Notes under the pieces: model-generated
Database searches by the model: none
Seen by the model: only the letters and a program-made list of their open reading frames with translations
What the model was told of the DNA's origin: nothing
In this document: piece by piece, positions 17,276-27,238 of the stretch
Numbering within the stretch: position 1 is the stretch's first letter
Layout: each line of letters starts with the position of its first letter
Assembly: GCA_949285555.1 (NCBI GenBank)
Contig: CASDYG010000003.1
Coordinates: forward strand, 1-64,000
Direction of reading: 5' to 3'
From: an uncultured Eubacteriales bacterium
GTDB lineage: Bacteria; Bacillota; Clostridia; Peptostreptococcales; Anaerovoracaceae
Length of the DNA: 64,000 nucleotides
Program-made: the position numbers and the translations under genes

Positions 17276-17310
17276 AAACTCTAACTTTTGGGGGTCATCT
17301 CAGCTCCGTG
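17276..17310. mobile_element. Possible IS3-family end (scar)
   Basis: CTCTAACTTTTGGGGGTCATCTCA resembles the terminal sequence of many IS3/IS150-type elements (TCTAACTTTTGGGG-TCA). No transposase reading frame is present nearby, so at most a fragment remains. From 17310 to 17640 only AT-rich sequence is seen. Confidence 0.25.
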
Positions 17311-17643
17311 GTCTTTGTAAGCTTATTGCTTATTAAATTTCCTATCAAACCATTTGCAAGTATGATAAGTCATTACACTCGCGGTACTCTCTGCATGCGC
17401 CTATATATGAATAAGGGGGAGTCTATCATTGTAGAGCTGTGGTTTGGGGTGATAAAAGCGATATAAAATTATATTTGAGGGAGAATGAATAATAAGAAAT
17501 ATTATAGATAAATATGGTTATAAAACAAACGCCAAAAAGAGTGTAATAATATATCGCTCTAAAGCTTTGCTTTTGCAATAAAGAATTTTTAGAAAAGTGA
17601 GAAAAATGAAAAATTTTTTTTGAAAAAATTTCTCAAAAGCCTA

Positions 17644-17671
17644 TTGCAATTTTTGTAAAATGGTATATAAT
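17644..17671 (+). promoter_or_regulatory. Promoter of the S10 ribosomal operon
   Basis: TTGCAA (17644-17649), 16-base spacer, TATAAT (17666-17671). It would give an untranslated leader of about 215 bases before rpsJ, long enough for regulation. A 24-base direct repeat (AAACAAACGC...AGAGTGTAA) is found at about 17523-17546 and again at 17793-17816, the second copy inside the leader. Confidence 0.65.
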
Positions 17672-17893
17672 AGAAAGGCTTGCTTAAGGCGTAGAAGTAG
17701 GAAGTTGCTGAGCTATCAGGTAATTTCTACTGAGAATTGTCCTCACCAGATGAGGGCGAGGGGGTGCATTATTGTTTTTGTGCTCCAAATAAAAACAAAC
17801 GCACATAAGAGTGTAAAGTTTAAGAAGGAGCCTGAAAACAAGGACATTCCTTGTACAAAGCATAGCGAAAACAGTACAAAAATGGAGGTTTAC

Positions 17894-18205
17894 ATGAGCG
17901 AGTTACAAAAAATTAGAATCAAGCTAAAGGCTTATGACCATGCATTGCTTGATCAGAGCGCAGCAAAGCTTGTAGAAACTGCTAAGAAAACAGGAGCATC
18001 TGTTTCCGGACCTATTCCTCTACCTACAGAGAAAGAGGTTGTAACTATTCTTAGAGCGGTACACAAGTATAAGGATTCTAGAGAACAGTTCGAGCAGAGA
18101 ACACACAAGAGGCTGATAGATATTAACAATGCTAACAGCAAGACTGCAGATGCACTTAGAAATCTGGATATGCCTGCTGGTGTAGATATCGAAATTAAAC
18201 TGTAG
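17894..18205 (+). CDS. rpsJ: 30S ribosomal protein S10
   Basis: 103 residues, the usual length. S10 sits in the 30S head and also serves in NusB antitermination. Recognised by [11 protein letters not shown] at the start, GPIPLPTEK in the loop and [10 protein letters not shown] longer open frame reaches 17660, but ATG 17894 has ATGGAGG upstream and family homology begins there. It heads the S10-spc-alpha supercluster; the str genes (rpsL, rpsG, fusA, tuf) that often precede it are absent. Confidence 0.97.
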   Translation: MSELQKIRIKLKAYDHALLDQSAAKLVETAKKTGASVSGPIPLPTEKEVVTILRAVHKYKDSREQFEQRTHKRLIDINNANSKTADALRNLDMPAGVDIEIKL

Positions 18206-18210
18206 AACTG

Positions 18211-18293
18211 TCATGCATGGCATTGAGCCTGCAAGAAAATGCGAAGGGTTACTCCCTTAGTAAGATTGCATGAGAGGGTGCCTCCCAAGCACC
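18211..18293 (+). promoter_or_regulatory. Structured spacer between rpsJ and rplC
   Basis: The 128-base spacer can fold into a three-way junction: TCATGCA (18211-18217) pairs with TGCATGA (18267-18273), enclosing GCATT/AATGC (18220-18242) and AAGGG/CCCTT (18244-18258). A third hairpin, GGTGC/GCACC (18277-18293), follows. Neighbouring genes in the cluster are only 0-20 bases apart, so this spacer is exceptional. Confidence 0.5.
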
Positions 18294-18333
18294 AAACCAG
18301 AGCAATCCGCTGTAAGAATTTAGGAGGAAGAAT

Positions 18334-18966
18334 ATGAAACTGATTTTGGGAAAGAAGATGGGTATGACCCAAATCTTCAACGACAAAGGTGAAGTTGTCC
18401 CAGTAACAGTAATTCAGGCAGGACCAGAAACTGTTACTCAGATAAAGACACCTGAGGTTGATGGATATTCTGCCGTTCAGGTGGGATATGAAGACACTAA
18501 AGAAACAAGAGTTACAAAGCCTTTGAAAGGACATTTTGAAAAGGCTAATGTGGGTCTTAAGAAGTATCTTGCTGAATTTAGAGTTGATGATGCTTCTCAG
18601 TATGAGGTTGGACAGGAGATAACCGTTGCCGACTTTACCGAAGGAACAAAGCTGGATGTAACAGGTGTGTCAAAGGGTAAAGGTACTCAGGGTAATATCA
18701 AAAGACACGGACATCACCGCGGACCTATGACTCACGGTTCTAAGCACAAAAGACTTGCTGGAGCGCTTGCTGCTGGTACATATCCATCAAGGGTATTTAA
18801 AGGCAATAAGGGTCCAGGAAGAATGGGAAGAGACACTGTAACAGTGCAAAATGTTGTTCTAGTAAAGATTGACACAGATAGAAACCTTCTTTTAGTAAAA
18901 GGTGCCGTTCCAGGTGGAAAGGGTAGCCTTGTGAAGGTAAGAGAAGCTATCAAGGGTCAGCAGTAG
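18334..18966 (+). CDS. rplC: 50S ribosomal protein L3
   Basis: 210 residues. Early-assembly 50S protein whose long loop reaches toward the peptidyl transferase centre; the loop is visible as [15 protein letters not shown] (near 128), followed by [27 protein letters not shown] is the classic start. TTAGGAGGAAG precedes the ATG. Confidence 0.98.
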   Translation: MKLILGKKMGMTQIFNDKGEVVPVTVIQAGPETVTQIKTPEVDGYSAVQVGYEDTKETRVTKPLKGHFEKANVGLKKYLAEFRVDDASQYEVGQEITVADFTEGTKLDVTGVSKGKGTQGNIKRHGHHRGPMTHGSKHKRLAGALAAGTYPSRVFKGNKGPGRMGRDTVTVQNVVLVKIDTDRNLLLVKGAVPGGKGSLVKVREAIKGQQ

Positions 18967-18987
18967 CTTCGGAAAGGAGGATGAAAC

Positions 18988-19611
18988 GTGGCAAAAATAA
19001 CTATGTTAAACATGACCGGTGCCGAAGCTGGAGTCCTAGAGCTAAAGGATGAAATATTCGGAATAGAGCCTAACCTACTGGCTGTTCACGCAGTTATAAA
19101 GAACCACCTAGCAAATAGAAGGCAGGGTACACAGTCTGCTAAGACTAGGGGTGAAGTAAGAGGAGGCGGAAGGAAGCCATTTAGACAAAAGGGAACTGGT
19201 AGACATAGACAGGGTTCTACTACAGACCCTTCTCAGATAGGTGGTGGTATAGTATTCGCTCCAAAGCCAAGGAGCTACAGATACAGCCTTCCAAAGAAGT
19301 TGAAGAGATTAGCTATGCTATCTGCACTATCTGCAAAGGCGAGAAGCGGTGAACTCATCGTGCTGGATAAGCTAAGCTTTGATGCTCCAAAGACTAAGGA
19401 AATGATTAAGGTGTTAGAAAACATTAAGGCTGACAAGAAGGCACTTATTATCACAGATGTAAAGGATGAGAATGTAGTAAGATCTGCATCAAACATACAA
19501 AAGGTAAGAACTTCGATTGTTGGCTCCATGAATGTTTATGATATCGTAAACCACAACAGCTTAATCCTCACTCAGGATGCTGTAAAGAAGATAGAGGAGG
19601 TATATCTATAA
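18988..19611 (+). CDS. rplD: 50S ribosomal protein L4
   Basis: 207 residues, starting at GTG with AAAGGAGG seven bases upstream. The exit-tunnel loop GGGRKPFRQKGTGRHRQGS (near 52-70) is intact. The stop overlaps the rplW start by one base (TAATG), indicating translational coupling. Confidence 0.98.
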   Translation: MAKITMLNMTGAEAGVLELKDEIFGIEPNLLAVHAVIKNHLANRRQGTQSAKTRGEVRGGGRKPFRQKGTGRHRQGSTTDPSQIGGGIVFAPKPRSYRYSLPKKLKRLAMLSALSAKARSGELIVLDKLSFDAPKTKEMIKVLENIKADKKALIITDVKDENVVRSASNIQKVRTSIVGSMNVYDIVNHNSLILTQDAVKKIEEVYL

Positions 19612-19901
19612 TGAAATCTCCATATGATGTAATAATTAAGCCGGTTATCTCTGAGCAGAGTATGGACCAGGCAGCAGCTAAGAAGTACACTTTTAAGGTT
19701 GCTGTTGATGCCGACAAAACTGAAATCAGAAGAGCCGTAGAAGAAATTTTCGGAGTAGAGGTTGCCAAGGTTAATGTAATGAACCGCGAAGGCAAGGTAA
19801 AGAGAATGGGAAGATATGTAGGAAGGACTGCTGCTTACAAAAAAGCAATTGTTACCTTGGCAGAAGGAAGCAAGGAAATTGAGTTCTTCCAGGGTCTATA
19901 A
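19611..19901 (+). CDS. rplW: 50S ribosomal protein L23
   Basis: 96 residues; binds at the tunnel exit and is a docking site for trigger factor and SRP. PYDVIIKPVISEQS at the start and VNVMNREGKVKRMGRYVGR are typical. Coupled to rplD by overlap. Confidence 0.97.
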   Translation: MKSPYDVIIKPVISEQSMDQAAAKKYTFKVAVDADKTEIRRAVEEIFGVEVAKVNVMNREGKVKRMGRYVGRTAAYKKAIVTLAEGSKEIEFFQGL

Positions 19902-19918
19902 GTTAGGAGGATGCCATA

Positions 19919-20752
19919 ATGGGAATCAGAAGATATAAGCCAACCTCTCCTGGTCTGAGAGGCATGACGGTTTCCACCTTTGAGGAAATCACAAAAAGCA
20001 CCCCTGAAAGGTCTTTAACAGTAACACTTAAAAAGCACTCTGGTAGAAACTCTAGAGGAAAGATTACAGTAAGACATAGAGGCGGTGGCAGCAGAAGAAA
20101 GTACAGAATCATAGATTTCAAAAGAATCAGGGATGGTATTCCAGCTACTGTAAAGGCTATAGAGTACGATCCAAATAGAACTGCTAATATTGCACTTCTT
20201 GTTTATGCAGATGGAGTGAAAAGTTATATCATTGCTCCGGCGGGTCTAAAGGTGGGAGCAGTTTTATACTCAGGACCTGATGCAGATATCCAAATCGGAA
20301 ATGCACTTCCATTGCAGAATATTCCAGTGGGTACGCTCATTCATAATGTTGAGCTTAAGCCTGGAAAGGGAGCGCAGCTTGCCAGATCGGCCGGAAACGG
20401 TGCACAGCTCATGGCTAAGGAAGATAGATATGCTCAGGTACGTCTACCATCCGGCGAAGTAAGAAAGGTTCTTCTAAATTGCAGAGCTACAATTGGTGAA
20501 GTGGGTAATGAAGACCATGGAAATATCCAGATAGGTAAAGCTGGTAGAAAGAGACATATGGGTATTAGACCTACCGTAAGAGGTTCTGTAATGAACCCTA
20601 ACGACCACCCACATGGAGGTGGTGAGGGTAGATCACCAATCGGTAGAAAGAGTCCGGTTACACCTTGGGGTAAGCCTGCTCTTGGCTATAAGACAAGAAA
20701 GAAGAACAAGGATTCTAACAAGTATATTGTTAAGAAGAGATATGAGAAGTAA
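19919..20752 (+). CDS. rplB: 50S ribosomal protein L2
   Basis: 277 residues. Required for subunit association and peptidyl transfer. [17 protein letters not shown] opens the protein and [15 protein letters not shown] with the universally conserved His lies near 225. TTAGGAGG precedes the ATG. Confidence 0.98.
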   Translation: MGIRRYKPTSPGLRGMTVSTFEEITKSTPERSLTVTLKKHSGRNSRGKITVRHRGGGSRRKYRIIDFKRIRDGIPATVKAIEYDPNRTANIALLVYADGVKSYIIAPAGLKVGAVLYSGPDADIQIGNALPLQNIPVGTLIHNVELKPGKGAQLARSAGNGAQLMAKEDRYAQVRLPSGEVRKVLLNCRATIGEVGNEDHGNIQIGKAGRKRHMGIRPTVRGSVMNPNDHPHGGGEGRSPIGRKSPVTPWGKPALGYKTRKKNKDSNKYIVKKRYEK

Positions 20753-20767
20753 GGAAGGAGCATAGAA

Positions 20768-21046
20768 ATGGGTAGATCGCTTAAAAAGGGACCATTTGTC
20801 AACAAGAAGCTTCTTAAAGCCATCGAAGAGATGAACGCTAACAACGAAAAGAAGGTTATAAAAACTTGGTCTCGTCCATCTACAATTTTCCCACAGATGG
20901 TCGGACATACTATAGCAGTTCACGATGGAAGGAAGCACGTGCCTGTATATATCACAGAGGATATGGTAGGTCACAGACTTGGAGAGTTTGCTCCAACTAG
21001 AACCTACAAGGGTCATGCAGCAGATAAGTCATCAAGAGTAAGGTAG
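20768..21046 (+). CDS. rpsS: 30S ribosomal protein S19
   Basis: 92 residues. [10 protein letters not shown] at the start and [16 protein letters not shown] near the end are diagnostic. S19 forms part of the 30S head with S13. Confidence 0.98.
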   Translation: MGRSLKKGPFVNKKLLKAIEEMNANNEKKVIKTWSRPSTIFPQMVGHTIAVHDGRKHVPVYITEDMVGHRLGEFAPTRTYKGHAADKSSRVR

Positions 21047-21059
21047 AAAGGAGAATAAT

Positions 21060-21458
21060 ATGAAGCAGGATAAAGCATATGCTATTGCAAAATATGTAAG
21101 AATGTCTCCTATTAAACTAAAGCCAATTGCTGACTTAGTGAGAGGTAAGGACCTAAGTGAGGCACTTACAATATTAAAGTTCACACCAGGTAAGGGTTCT
21201 GAGCTTGTAGAAAGGGTAGTGATGTCCGCTGCCGCAAACGGCGAAAACAATCACGATATGGATAAGGATAGCCTGTATGTTGCTGAGATTATCATCAACC
21301 AGGGTCCTACCATGAAGAGATGGAGAGCTGGTGCACAGGGAAGAGCTTCCAGAATATTAAAGAGAAGCAGCCACATCAGTGTTACTCTAATGGAAAGAGA
21401 AGCAGAGGAAAAGGTAGCAAAGACTACTGAAGTAAAGAAAGCTGACGCAGCTGAATAA
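21060..21458 (+). CDS. rplV: 50S ribosomal protein L22
   Basis: 132 residues. The tunnel-lining hairpin is QGPTMKRWRAGAQGRA (near 82). The C-terminus carries an extra charged tail (EREAEEKVAKTTEVKKADAAE) of about 20 residues beyond the usual 110-113. Confidence 0.97.
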   Translation: MKQDKAYAIAKYVRMSPIKLKPIADLVRGKDLSEALTILKFTPGKGSELVERVVMSAAANGENNHDMDKDSLYVAEIIINQGPTMKRWRAGAQGRASRILKRSSHISVTLMEREAEEKVAKTTEVKKADAAE

Positions 21459-21476
21459 AGGACGGAGGTTTAATAA

Positions 21477-22340
21477 ATGGGTCAGAAAGTAAGCCCTCAT
21501 GGATTCAGAGTGGGCGTTATTAAAGACTGGAGCTCCAAGTGGTATGCCAGCAAGCAGCAGTTTGGAGATCTTCTTGTAGAGGATAATAAGATTAGAAACT
21601 ACATTAAGAAGAAGCTATATGTTGCTGGTATTTCAAACATCCTTATTGAGAGAGCTGCAGAAGATAAGATCAGAGTTACTTTATGGACATCTAAGCCTGG
21701 TATGGTAATTGGAAGAGGAGCCAGCGGTATTGATGAATTAAAGCAGGGCCTTTCTAAGCTAACAGGAAAGAATGTAGATGTTTCTATTGAAGAGGTACGT
21801 AGAGCAGAGCTTGATGCACAGCTAACAGCAGAAAATATTGCTGAGCAGCTAGAACGCAGGGTTGCATTTAGACGTGCAATGAAATTTGCTCTTCAGCGTA
21901 CAATGAAGGCAGAAGCTAAGGGTATTAAAATCTTGGTTTCTGGAAGGCTAGGCGGAGCAGAAATTGCTAGAAGTGAAAAATATAGCGAGGGAAATGTTCC
22001 TCTACATACACTAAGAGCCAACATCGACTATGGATTTGCTGAAGCAGATACCACTTACGGAAAAATCGGTGTTAAGGTTTGGATAAATCACGGAGAAGTA
22101 CTTGATAAGGGACTACAGGGTCCTGAAAAGGAAGAACGCCGCGATAAGAAGGAAAGAAAGCAGAGGAGAGACGGTAAGAAGAACGATAGAAGGAGAAGAG
22201 ATAATAAGAACGATAGAAATCGTGCTCCTGAAATCGTAAAGGCTGCCAACAAGAGAATTAGACCTGTTAAGCAGGTGGAGGAAGCTCCTCAGGTAGAAGA
22301 GCAGGTAGTAGAAGCTACTGAGCAGACTACAGAAGAATAA
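21477..22340 (+). CDS. rpsC: 30S ribosomal protein S3 with a long charged tail
   Basis: 287 residues, versus about 210-230 usually. Residues 1-215 are normal, with the KH motif [13 protein letters not shown] (near 75) and [12 protein letters not shown] near 160. Residues from about 218 form a tail, first extremely basic (alternating K, R, D, E, N) and then acidic (..[21 protein letters not shown]). The extension is in frame with no break, so it is real coding sequence; its function is unknown. Confidence 0.96.
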   Translation: MGQKVSPHGFRVGVIKDWSSKWYASKQQFGDLLVEDNKIRNYIKKKLYVAGISNILIERAAEDKIRVTLWTSKPGMVIGRGASGIDELKQGLSKLTGKNVDVSIEEVRRAELDAQLTAENIAEQLERRVAFRRAMKFALQRTMKAEAKGIKILVSGRLGGAEIARSEKYSEGNVPLHTLRANIDYGFAEADTTYGKIGVKVWINHGEVLDKGLQGPEKEERRDKKERKQRRDGKKNDRRRRDNKNDRNRAPEIVKAANKRIRPVKQVEEAPQVEEQVVEATEQTTEE

Positions 22341-22358
22341 AGAAAGGAGGAAGTTCCC

Positions 22359-22787
22359 ATGTTAATGCCAAAGCGTGTTAAACGTAGAAGAGTACACAGA
22401 GGAAGAATGAAGGGTGTAGCTACAAAGGGAAACACCATCACATATGGATCCTACGGCATGGTTGCCCAGGAATGTGGATGGATAACCTCTAATCAGATAG
22501 AGGCTGCCAGAGTAGCTATGACCAGATCTATTAAAAGAGGTGGTAAGGTTTACATTAAAATCTTCCCTCATAAGCCTGTAACAAAGAAACCGGCAGAAGT
22601 GAGGATGGGTTCTGGTAAGGGTTCACCTGAATATTGGGTAGCAGTAGTTAAGCCAGGTAGAGTGATGTTTGAGATAGATGGAGTAACGGAGGCACAGGCT
22701 AGAGAAGCTATTAGACTTGCCATCCACAAGCTACCTATCAAGGCTAAGTTTGCCATCAAAGAGACTAATGAAGGTGGTGAAGCATAA
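22359..22787 (+). CDS. rplP: 50S ribosomal protein L16
   Basis: 142 residues. [16 protein letters not shown] at the start and [14 protein letters not shown] near 85. ATG 22359 is spaced correctly from AAAGGAGG; a second ATG two codons later is possible. The stop overlaps rpmC (TAATG). Confidence 0.97.
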   Translation: MLMPKRVKRRRVHRGRMKGVATKGNTITYGSYGMVAQECGWITSNQIEAARVAMTRSIKRGGKVYIKIFPHKPVTKKPAEVRMGSGKGSPEYWVAVVKPGRVMFEIDGVTEAQAREAIRLAIHKLPIKAKFAIKETNEGGEA

Positions 22788-22984
22788 TGGAATTGAACAA
22801 GATGAGAGAAATGACAGCTCTAGAGTTAAACGGTGAGCTGGATAGAATGAAGAAGGAGCTCTTTAATTTAAGATTTCAGCATGTAACAGGTCAGCTAGAG
22901 AATCCTGTGAAGATGAGAGAAATTAGAAGGGATATAGCTCGTGTAAAGACTATAATCCGTGAAAAAGAGCTGGAACAGGCATAA
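22787..22984 (+). CDS. rpmC: 50S ribosomal protein L29
   Basis: 65 residues forming a two-helix hairpin at the tunnel exit. KELFNLRFQHVTGQLENP and the RRDIARVKTIIRE helix are typical. Coupled to rplP by overlap. Confidence 0.96.
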   Translation: MELNKMREMTALELNGELDRMKKELFNLRFQHVTGQLENPVKMREIRRDIARVKTIIREKELEQA

Positions 22985-22999
22985 AGGGGAGGAGGAAAC

Positions 23000-23260
23000 A
23001 TGGCATTAGAAAGAAATAGAAGAAAATCTAAGGTCGGTATCGTAGTAAGCGATAAGATGGATAAGACAATCGTCGTTGCTATAGAAGACTTCGTTAGACA
23101 TTCCCTTTATGGCAAGGCTGTTAAGAGAACTAAGAAGGTAAAGGCTCACGACGAAGAGAACCAGTGTAATATTGGTGACAAGGTGAGAATTATGGAAACA
23201 AGACCTCTTTCAAGAGATAAGAGATGGAGACTTGTTCGCATAGTTGAGAAGGTTAAGTAA
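23000..23260 (+). CDS. rpsQ: 30S ribosomal protein S17
   Basis: 86 residues, OB fold. [14 protein letters not shown] near residue 14 and [17 protein letters not shown] near the end identify it. Confidence 0.97.
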   Translation: MALERNRRKSKVGIVVSDKMDKTIVVAIEDFVRHSLYGKAVKRTKKVKAHDEENQCNIGDKVRIMETRPLSRDKRWRLVRIVEKVK

Positions 23261-23274
23261 GGAGGCACCACGAA

Positions 23275-23649
23275 ATGATTCAGACTGAAACAAGACTTAA
23301 GGTTGCAGACAATTCTGGTGCAAAGGAGCTTTTGTGCATTCGTATTCTTGGCGGTACAAGCAGAAAATATGCTCACATTGGTGATGTAATTGTTTGTGCT
23401 GTTAAGGACGCTACTCCAGGCGGAGTGGTAAAGAAGGGTGACGTAGTAAAGGCTGTTGTTGTACGTTCTAAGAGTGGTGCAAGAAGAGCTGATGGAAGCT
23501 ACGTTAAATTTGACCAGAATGCAGCTGTAATAATTAAAGACAAAGAGGATAAGAGCCCTGTAGGAACACGTATCTTTGGGCCTGTAGCAAGAGAGCTTCG
23601 TGACAGAGGGTTCATGAAGATTGTGTCACTGGCACCAGAAGTACTTTAG
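23275..23649 (+). CDS. rplN: 50S ribosomal protein L14
   Basis: 124 residues. [18 protein letters not shown] start, and [24 protein letters not shown] end with the conserved ARELR motif that contacts 16S rRNA and binds RsfS. Confidence 0.97.
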   Translation: MIQTETRLKVADNSGAKELLCIRILGGTSRKYAHIGDVIVCAVKDATPGGVVKKGDVVKAVVVRSKSGARRADGSYVKFDQNAAVIIKDKEDKSPVGTRIFGPVARELRDRGFMKIVSLAPEVL

Positions 23650-23658
23650 GAGGATCTA

Positions 23659-23964
23659 ATGCGAATCAAAAAAGACGATATGGTTAAGGTGATAACCGGA
23701 GTAGATAAAGGAAAGGTTGGCAAGGTTTTAAGGGTTCTCCCAAAGGAAGACAAAGTAGTTGTTCAGGGAGTTAACATTAAGACTAAGCACCAGAAACAAA
23801 CTAGAACTGCTCCATCTGAAATCAGACATATGGAAGCGCCTATTCATGTTTCCAACGTTATGTATTATAACGAGTCTACAAAGGAAGCTACTAGACTTGG
23901 AGCTAGGATTGAGGATGGACGTAAGGTTCGTGTCGCTAAAAAAGGCGATAGTGTAATAGACTAG
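23659..23964 (+). CDS. rplX: 50S ribosomal protein L24
   Basis: 101 residues with a KOW motif ([17 protein letters not shown]) near residue 8, used in early 50S assembly. GGAGGATCT precedes the ATG by a usual spacing. Confidence 0.96.
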   Translation: MRIKKDDMVKVITGVDKGKVGKVLRVLPKEDKVVVQGVNIKTKHQKQTRTAPSEIRHMEAPIHVSNVMYYNESTKEATRLGARIEDGRKVRVAKKGDSVID

Positions 23965-23981
23965 GAAAGGAGGAGAAGATT

Positions 23982-24524
23982 TTGGCAGCTAGATTAAAGG
24001 AAATGTACAAGGATCAGGTATTTCAGGCTATGCAAGAAAGGTTTGGATACAAGAATCCTATGGAAGTGCCTAAGCTTGCAAAAGTAACCATCAACATGGG
24101 ACTTGGTGAAGCAAAGGACAATGCAAAGATTATGGAGACTGCTGTAAAAGAGCTTGCTTTGATCAGTGGACAGAAGCCAGTTACCACAAAGGCTAAGAAG
24201 TCTATTGCTAACTTTAAGGTTAGACAGGGTATGGCTGTGGGAACAAAGGTTACTCTTCGTGGCGACAATATGTATGAGTTCGTAGACAAGTTCTTCAACA
24301 TTTCTCTTCCAAGAGTAAGAGACTTTAAGGGTGTTAGCAAGAACTCTTTCGATGGCAGAGGAAATTATTCCATGGGTATCAAGGAGCAGCTAATCTTCCC
24401 AGAAATTAAGTACGATGATGTGGACATGGTCAAGGGTATGAATGTAGTATTTACTACAACAGCCAAGACTGATGAAGAAGCAATGGCATTGCTAGAGCTA
24501 CTCGGTATGCCATTTGAGAAATAG
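23982..24524 (+). CDS. rplE: 50S ribosomal protein L5
   Basis: 180 residues, binding 5S rRNA. TTG start with AAGGAGGAG upstream. [16 protein letters not shown] and [10 protein letters not shown] (near 105) are characteristic. Confidence 0.97.
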   Translation: MAARLKEMYKDQVFQAMQERFGYKNPMEVPKLAKVTINMGLGEAKDNAKIMETAVKELALISGQKPVTTKAKKSIANFKVRQGMAVGTKVTLRGDNMYEFVDKFFNISLPRVRDFKGVSKNSFDGRGNYSMGIKEQLIFPEIKYDDVDMVKGMNVVFTTTAKTDEEAMALLELLGMPFEK

Positions 24525-24538
24525 GAGGGAAGATAAGC

Positions 24539-24724
24539 ATGGCTAAAAAATCTCTCAAAGTTAAACAGCAGAGAAAACCTAAGTATTCAACTCGTGCATA
24601 TACAAGATGTAAAATCTGTGGAAGACCACATTCGGTATTAAAGAAGTATGGAATATGCCGTATATGCTTCAGAGAGCTTGCTTACAAGGGTGAAATACCA
24701 GGCGTAAAAAAGGCAAGCTGGTAA
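24539..24724 (+). CDS. rpsN: 30S ribosomal protein S14, zinc-binding (type Z)
   Basis: 61 residues, the short form. The zinc ribbon [12 protein letters not shown] is complete. This is the zinc-containing variant; no zinc-free copy is seen in this window. Confidence 0.98.
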   Translation: MAKKSLKVKQQRKPKYSTRAYTRCKICGRPHSVLKKYGICRICFRELAYKGEIPGVKKASW

Positions 24725-24748
24725 GTGTAGGAAAGGAGAAATACGGAA

Positions 24749-25147
24749 ATGACAATGACAGATCCTATAGCAGATATGCTAACTAGAATCAGAAATGCCA
24801 ATACTGTAGGTCACAAAACGGTAGAAGTACCTGCTTCCAAGATAAAAAAATCCATTGCTGAAATTCTCCTGGAAGAAGGATATATCAATGGGTTTGAAGT
24901 GATAGATGACAATAAGCAGGGCATCATCAAGATCGAAATGAAGTATGGTGCTAATAAAGAGAAAGTAATTAGCGGTATAAAAAGAATCTCCAAGCCTGGT
25001 CTGAAAGTATATGCTAAGGCAAACGAAGTGCCTAAGGTACTTGGTGGCCTTGGTGTAGCTATTGTTTCTACATCTAAGGGTGTATTAAGCGATAGCAAGG
25101 CTAGAGAGCTAGGTGTTGGTGGACAAGTAATCTGCTATATTTGGTAG
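24749..25147 (+). CDS. rpsH: 30S ribosomal protein S8
   Basis: 132 residues. [16 protein letters not shown] at the start and [19 protein letters not shown] near the end. In enterobacteria S8 represses the spc operon at rplE; no such site was identified here. Confidence 0.98.
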   Translation: MTMTDPIADMLTRIRNANTVGHKTVEVPASKIKKSIAEILLEEGYINGFEVIDDNKQGIIKIEMKYGANKEKVISGIKRISKPGLKVYAKANEVPKVLGGLGVAIVSTSKGVLSDSKARELGVGGQVICYIW

Positions 25148-25158
25148 GAGGTAAGTAA

Positions 25159-25704
25159 ATGTCAAGAATAGGAGTTAAGCCTATAGCGCTGCCTGCCGGA
25201 GTAGAGGTTACAGTAAGCGATAAGAACCTTGTGACCGTAAAGGGTCCTAAGGGGGAGCTTTCTCAGCAGGTTAGCAATTTAATAAAGGTTGAAGTAGAAG
25301 AGGGAACAGTAAGGTTCTCAAGAAGCAAGGATGCAAGAGAGGACAGATCTCAGCATGGACTTGCAAGAACCTTAGTAAACAACATGATAGTTGGTGTTAC
25401 TGAAGGATTTAAGAAGAAGCTGATACTTAATGGTGTTGGATATCGTGCAGAAAAGAAAGGGAATAAGCTTGTAATGAATCTAGGCTTTTCTCATCCTGTA
25501 GAAATGGAAGACCCAGAAGGTATTAAGACTGAAGTGCCAGATGCCCTAACTGTAGTGGTAGAGGGTATTGATAAGGCTCTTGTTGGAAATTATGCGGCAA
25601 TTATTCGTGACTGGAGACGTCCTGAACCTTATAAGGGTAAGGGTATACGTTACGAGGATGAAGTAATCCGCAGAAAAGAAGGCAAGACCGGAGCAAAGGC
25701 ATAG
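25159..25704 (+). CDS. rplF: 50S ribosomal protein L6
   Basis: 181 residues, two related domains. [17 protein letters not shown] start and the [22 protein letters not shown] signature near the end. Confidence 0.98.
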   Translation: MSRIGVKPIALPAGVEVTVSDKNLVTVKGPKGELSQQVSNLIKVEVEEGTVRFSRSKDAREDRSQHGLARTLVNNMIVGVTEGFKKKLILNGVGYRAEKKGNKLVMNLGFSHPVEMEDPEGIKTEVPDALTVVVEGIDKALVGNYAAIIRDWRRPEPYKGKGIRYEDEVIRRKEGKTGAKA

Positions 25705-25720
25705 GAAGGAGTAAGTTTCA

Positions 25721-26080
25721 ATGGCAGTTAAAACGAGAAGAGAACAACGTCTTAACAGACATAAGAGGGTTAGAAAAAATCTTCATGGTACTCCTGAAAA
25801 GCCAAGGCTATGCGTTCATAGATCCAACAAGCACATTTCAGCACAAATTATTGATGACGATAAGGGTGTAACGCTGGCAGCAGCATCATCTCTTGATAAG
25901 GAATTAGGACTAGAGTATGGTGGAAATAAGGAAGCTGCTAGAAAGGTTGGAGAAGCACTAGCTAAGAAGGCTCTTGAAAAGGGTATCGAAGTGGTGGCTT
26001 TCGACAGAGGAGGCTTCCTATACCATGGTAGAGTGCAGGAATTAGCTGAAGGCGCACGTGAAGCAGGTTTGAAATTCTAA
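25721..26080 (+). CDS. rplR: 50S ribosomal protein L18
   Basis: 119 residues, binding 5S r[23 protein letters not shown] and [15 protein letters not shown] identify it. Confidence 0.97.
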   Translation: MAVKTRREQRLNRHKRVRKNLHGTPEKPRLCVHRSNKHISAQIIDDDKGVTLAAASSLDKELGLEYGGNKEAARKVGEALAKKALEKGIEVVAFDRGGFLYHGRVQELAEGAREAGLKF

Positions 26081-26090
26081 GGAGGAAATG

Positions 26091-26591
26091 ATGGAAAGAA
26101 CTAAAGAAAAGGCCGATAGCATGGTCAGCAACATCATTAGCATTCGAAGAGTTGCAAAGACTGTTAAGGGTGGCCGAAATATGAGATTTAGCGTTGCTGT
26201 AGTAGTTGGTGACGGCAATGGTAGAGTAGGTGTTGGCCAAGGTAAGGCTCATGAGATCCCTGAAGCTGTAAGAAAGGCTGAGGAGGATGCAAAGAAGAAG
26301 ATGATTACCGTTCCAATGGTAGGTACTACTGTGCCTCATAGAAATATTGGTATCTTCGGTGCAGGTAAAGTTTTACTTATGCCAGCGGCAGAGGGTACAG
26401 GAATCATCGCAGGTTCATCTGTAAGAACAGTACTAGAAGCAGCAGGCCTTAAGGATGTGAGAGCAAAATCTATTGGCTCCAGCAATACTGGAAATATGGC
26501 TAACGCTACCATAGAGGGTCTTAAAACTATGCTAACAGCTGAAAAAGTTGCGAAGCTAAGAGGTAAGACTGTAGAAGAAATTTTACGATAG
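26091..26591 (+). CDS. rpsE: 30S ribosomal protein S5
   Basis: 166 residues. NISIRR-like [19 protein letters not shown] and the [14 protein letters not shown] loop near 45. Two ATG codons in a row occur at 26088 and 26091; the second is chosen because GGAGGA would be only one base from the first. Confidence 0.97.
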   Translation: MERTKEKADSMVSNIISIRRVAKTVKGGRNMRFSVAVVVGDGNGRVGVGQGKAHEIPEAVRKAEEDAKKKMITVPMVGTTVPHRNIGIFGAGKVLLMPAAEGTGIIAGSSVRTVLEAAGLKDVRAKSIGSSNTGNMANATIEGLKTMLTAEKVAKLRGKTVEEILR

Positions 26592-26600
26592 GAGAAGATC

Positions 26601-26783
26601 ATGGCAGATATGTTAAAAATAACACTGACAAAGAGCACAATCGGAGCTTCTCCTAAGCAGAGAAAAGTAGTAGAAGCTCTTGGACTCAAGAAGCTGCACC
26701 AAAGCGTGGAGCTTGGAGATACTCCTCAGACAAGGGGAGCGGTAGATAAGGTTTCCCACCTTGTAACCGTAGAAAAGCTTTAA
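26601..26783 (+). CDS. rpmD: 50S ribosomal protein L30
   Basis: 60 residues. [24 protein letters not shown] and [16 protein letters not shown] are standard. Confidence 0.97.
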   Translation: MADMLKITLTKSTIGASPKQRKVVEALGLKKLHQSVELGDTPQTRGAVDKVSHLVTVEKL

Positions 26784-26796
26784 AGGAGGTGGAGAA

Positions 26797-27237
26797 ATGA
26801 GGCTTCATGAACTTAGAGGAGCAGAGGGTGCTACAAAAGCACCTAAGAGAAAGGGCCGTGGAACTGCGACCGGTCAGGGAAAAACAGCAGGAAGAGGAAC
26901 TAAAGGACAGAAGTCCAGAAGTGGCGGTGGCGTAAGACTTGGCTTCGAAGGAGGTCAGATGCCGCTATATAGAAGAATCCCTAAGAGAGGATTCCATAAC
27001 AAGTGGGCTACTGAGTACAGTGAAATTAATGTTTCAGCGCTTGCAGGCTTTGAAGCAAACAGCGTAGTCGATGAAAAGACATTAGTTGAAGCTGGTCTAG
27101 TGAAGCAGGTTAAGGATGGCATAAAGGTGCTAGGAAATGGAGAACTAAATGTCGCCCTAACTGTTAAGGCTAATAAATTTAGCAAGTCTGCTGTAGAAAA
27201 GATTGAGGCTGCTGGAGGAAAGGCAGAGGTAATTTAG
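26797..27237 (+). CDS. rplO: 50S ribosomal protein L15
   Basis: 146 residues. [20 protein letters not shown] near residue 22 and [18 protein letters not shown] near 50. secY begins two bases after its stop. Confidence 0.97.
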   Translation: MRLHELRGAEGATKAPKRKGRGTATGQGKTAGRGTKGQKSRSGGGVRLGFEGGQMPLYRRIPKRGFHNKWATEYSEINVSALAGFEANSVVDEKTLVEAGLVKQVKDGIKVLGNGELNVALTVKANKFSKSAVEKIEAAGGKAEVI

Positions 27238-27238
27238 T

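Noticed and set aside
17660-17893. Upstream extension of the rpsJ reading frame by 78 codons
   Set aside because: S10 homology and a good ribosome site begin at 17894; the upstream part is cysteine- and arginine-rich without family resemblance, and it begins in the promoter.
18211-18534. Minus-strand open frame across the rpsJ-rplC spacer and rplC
   Set aside because: It lies mostly antisense to the rplC coding region and has no ribosome site; it is a shadow frame.
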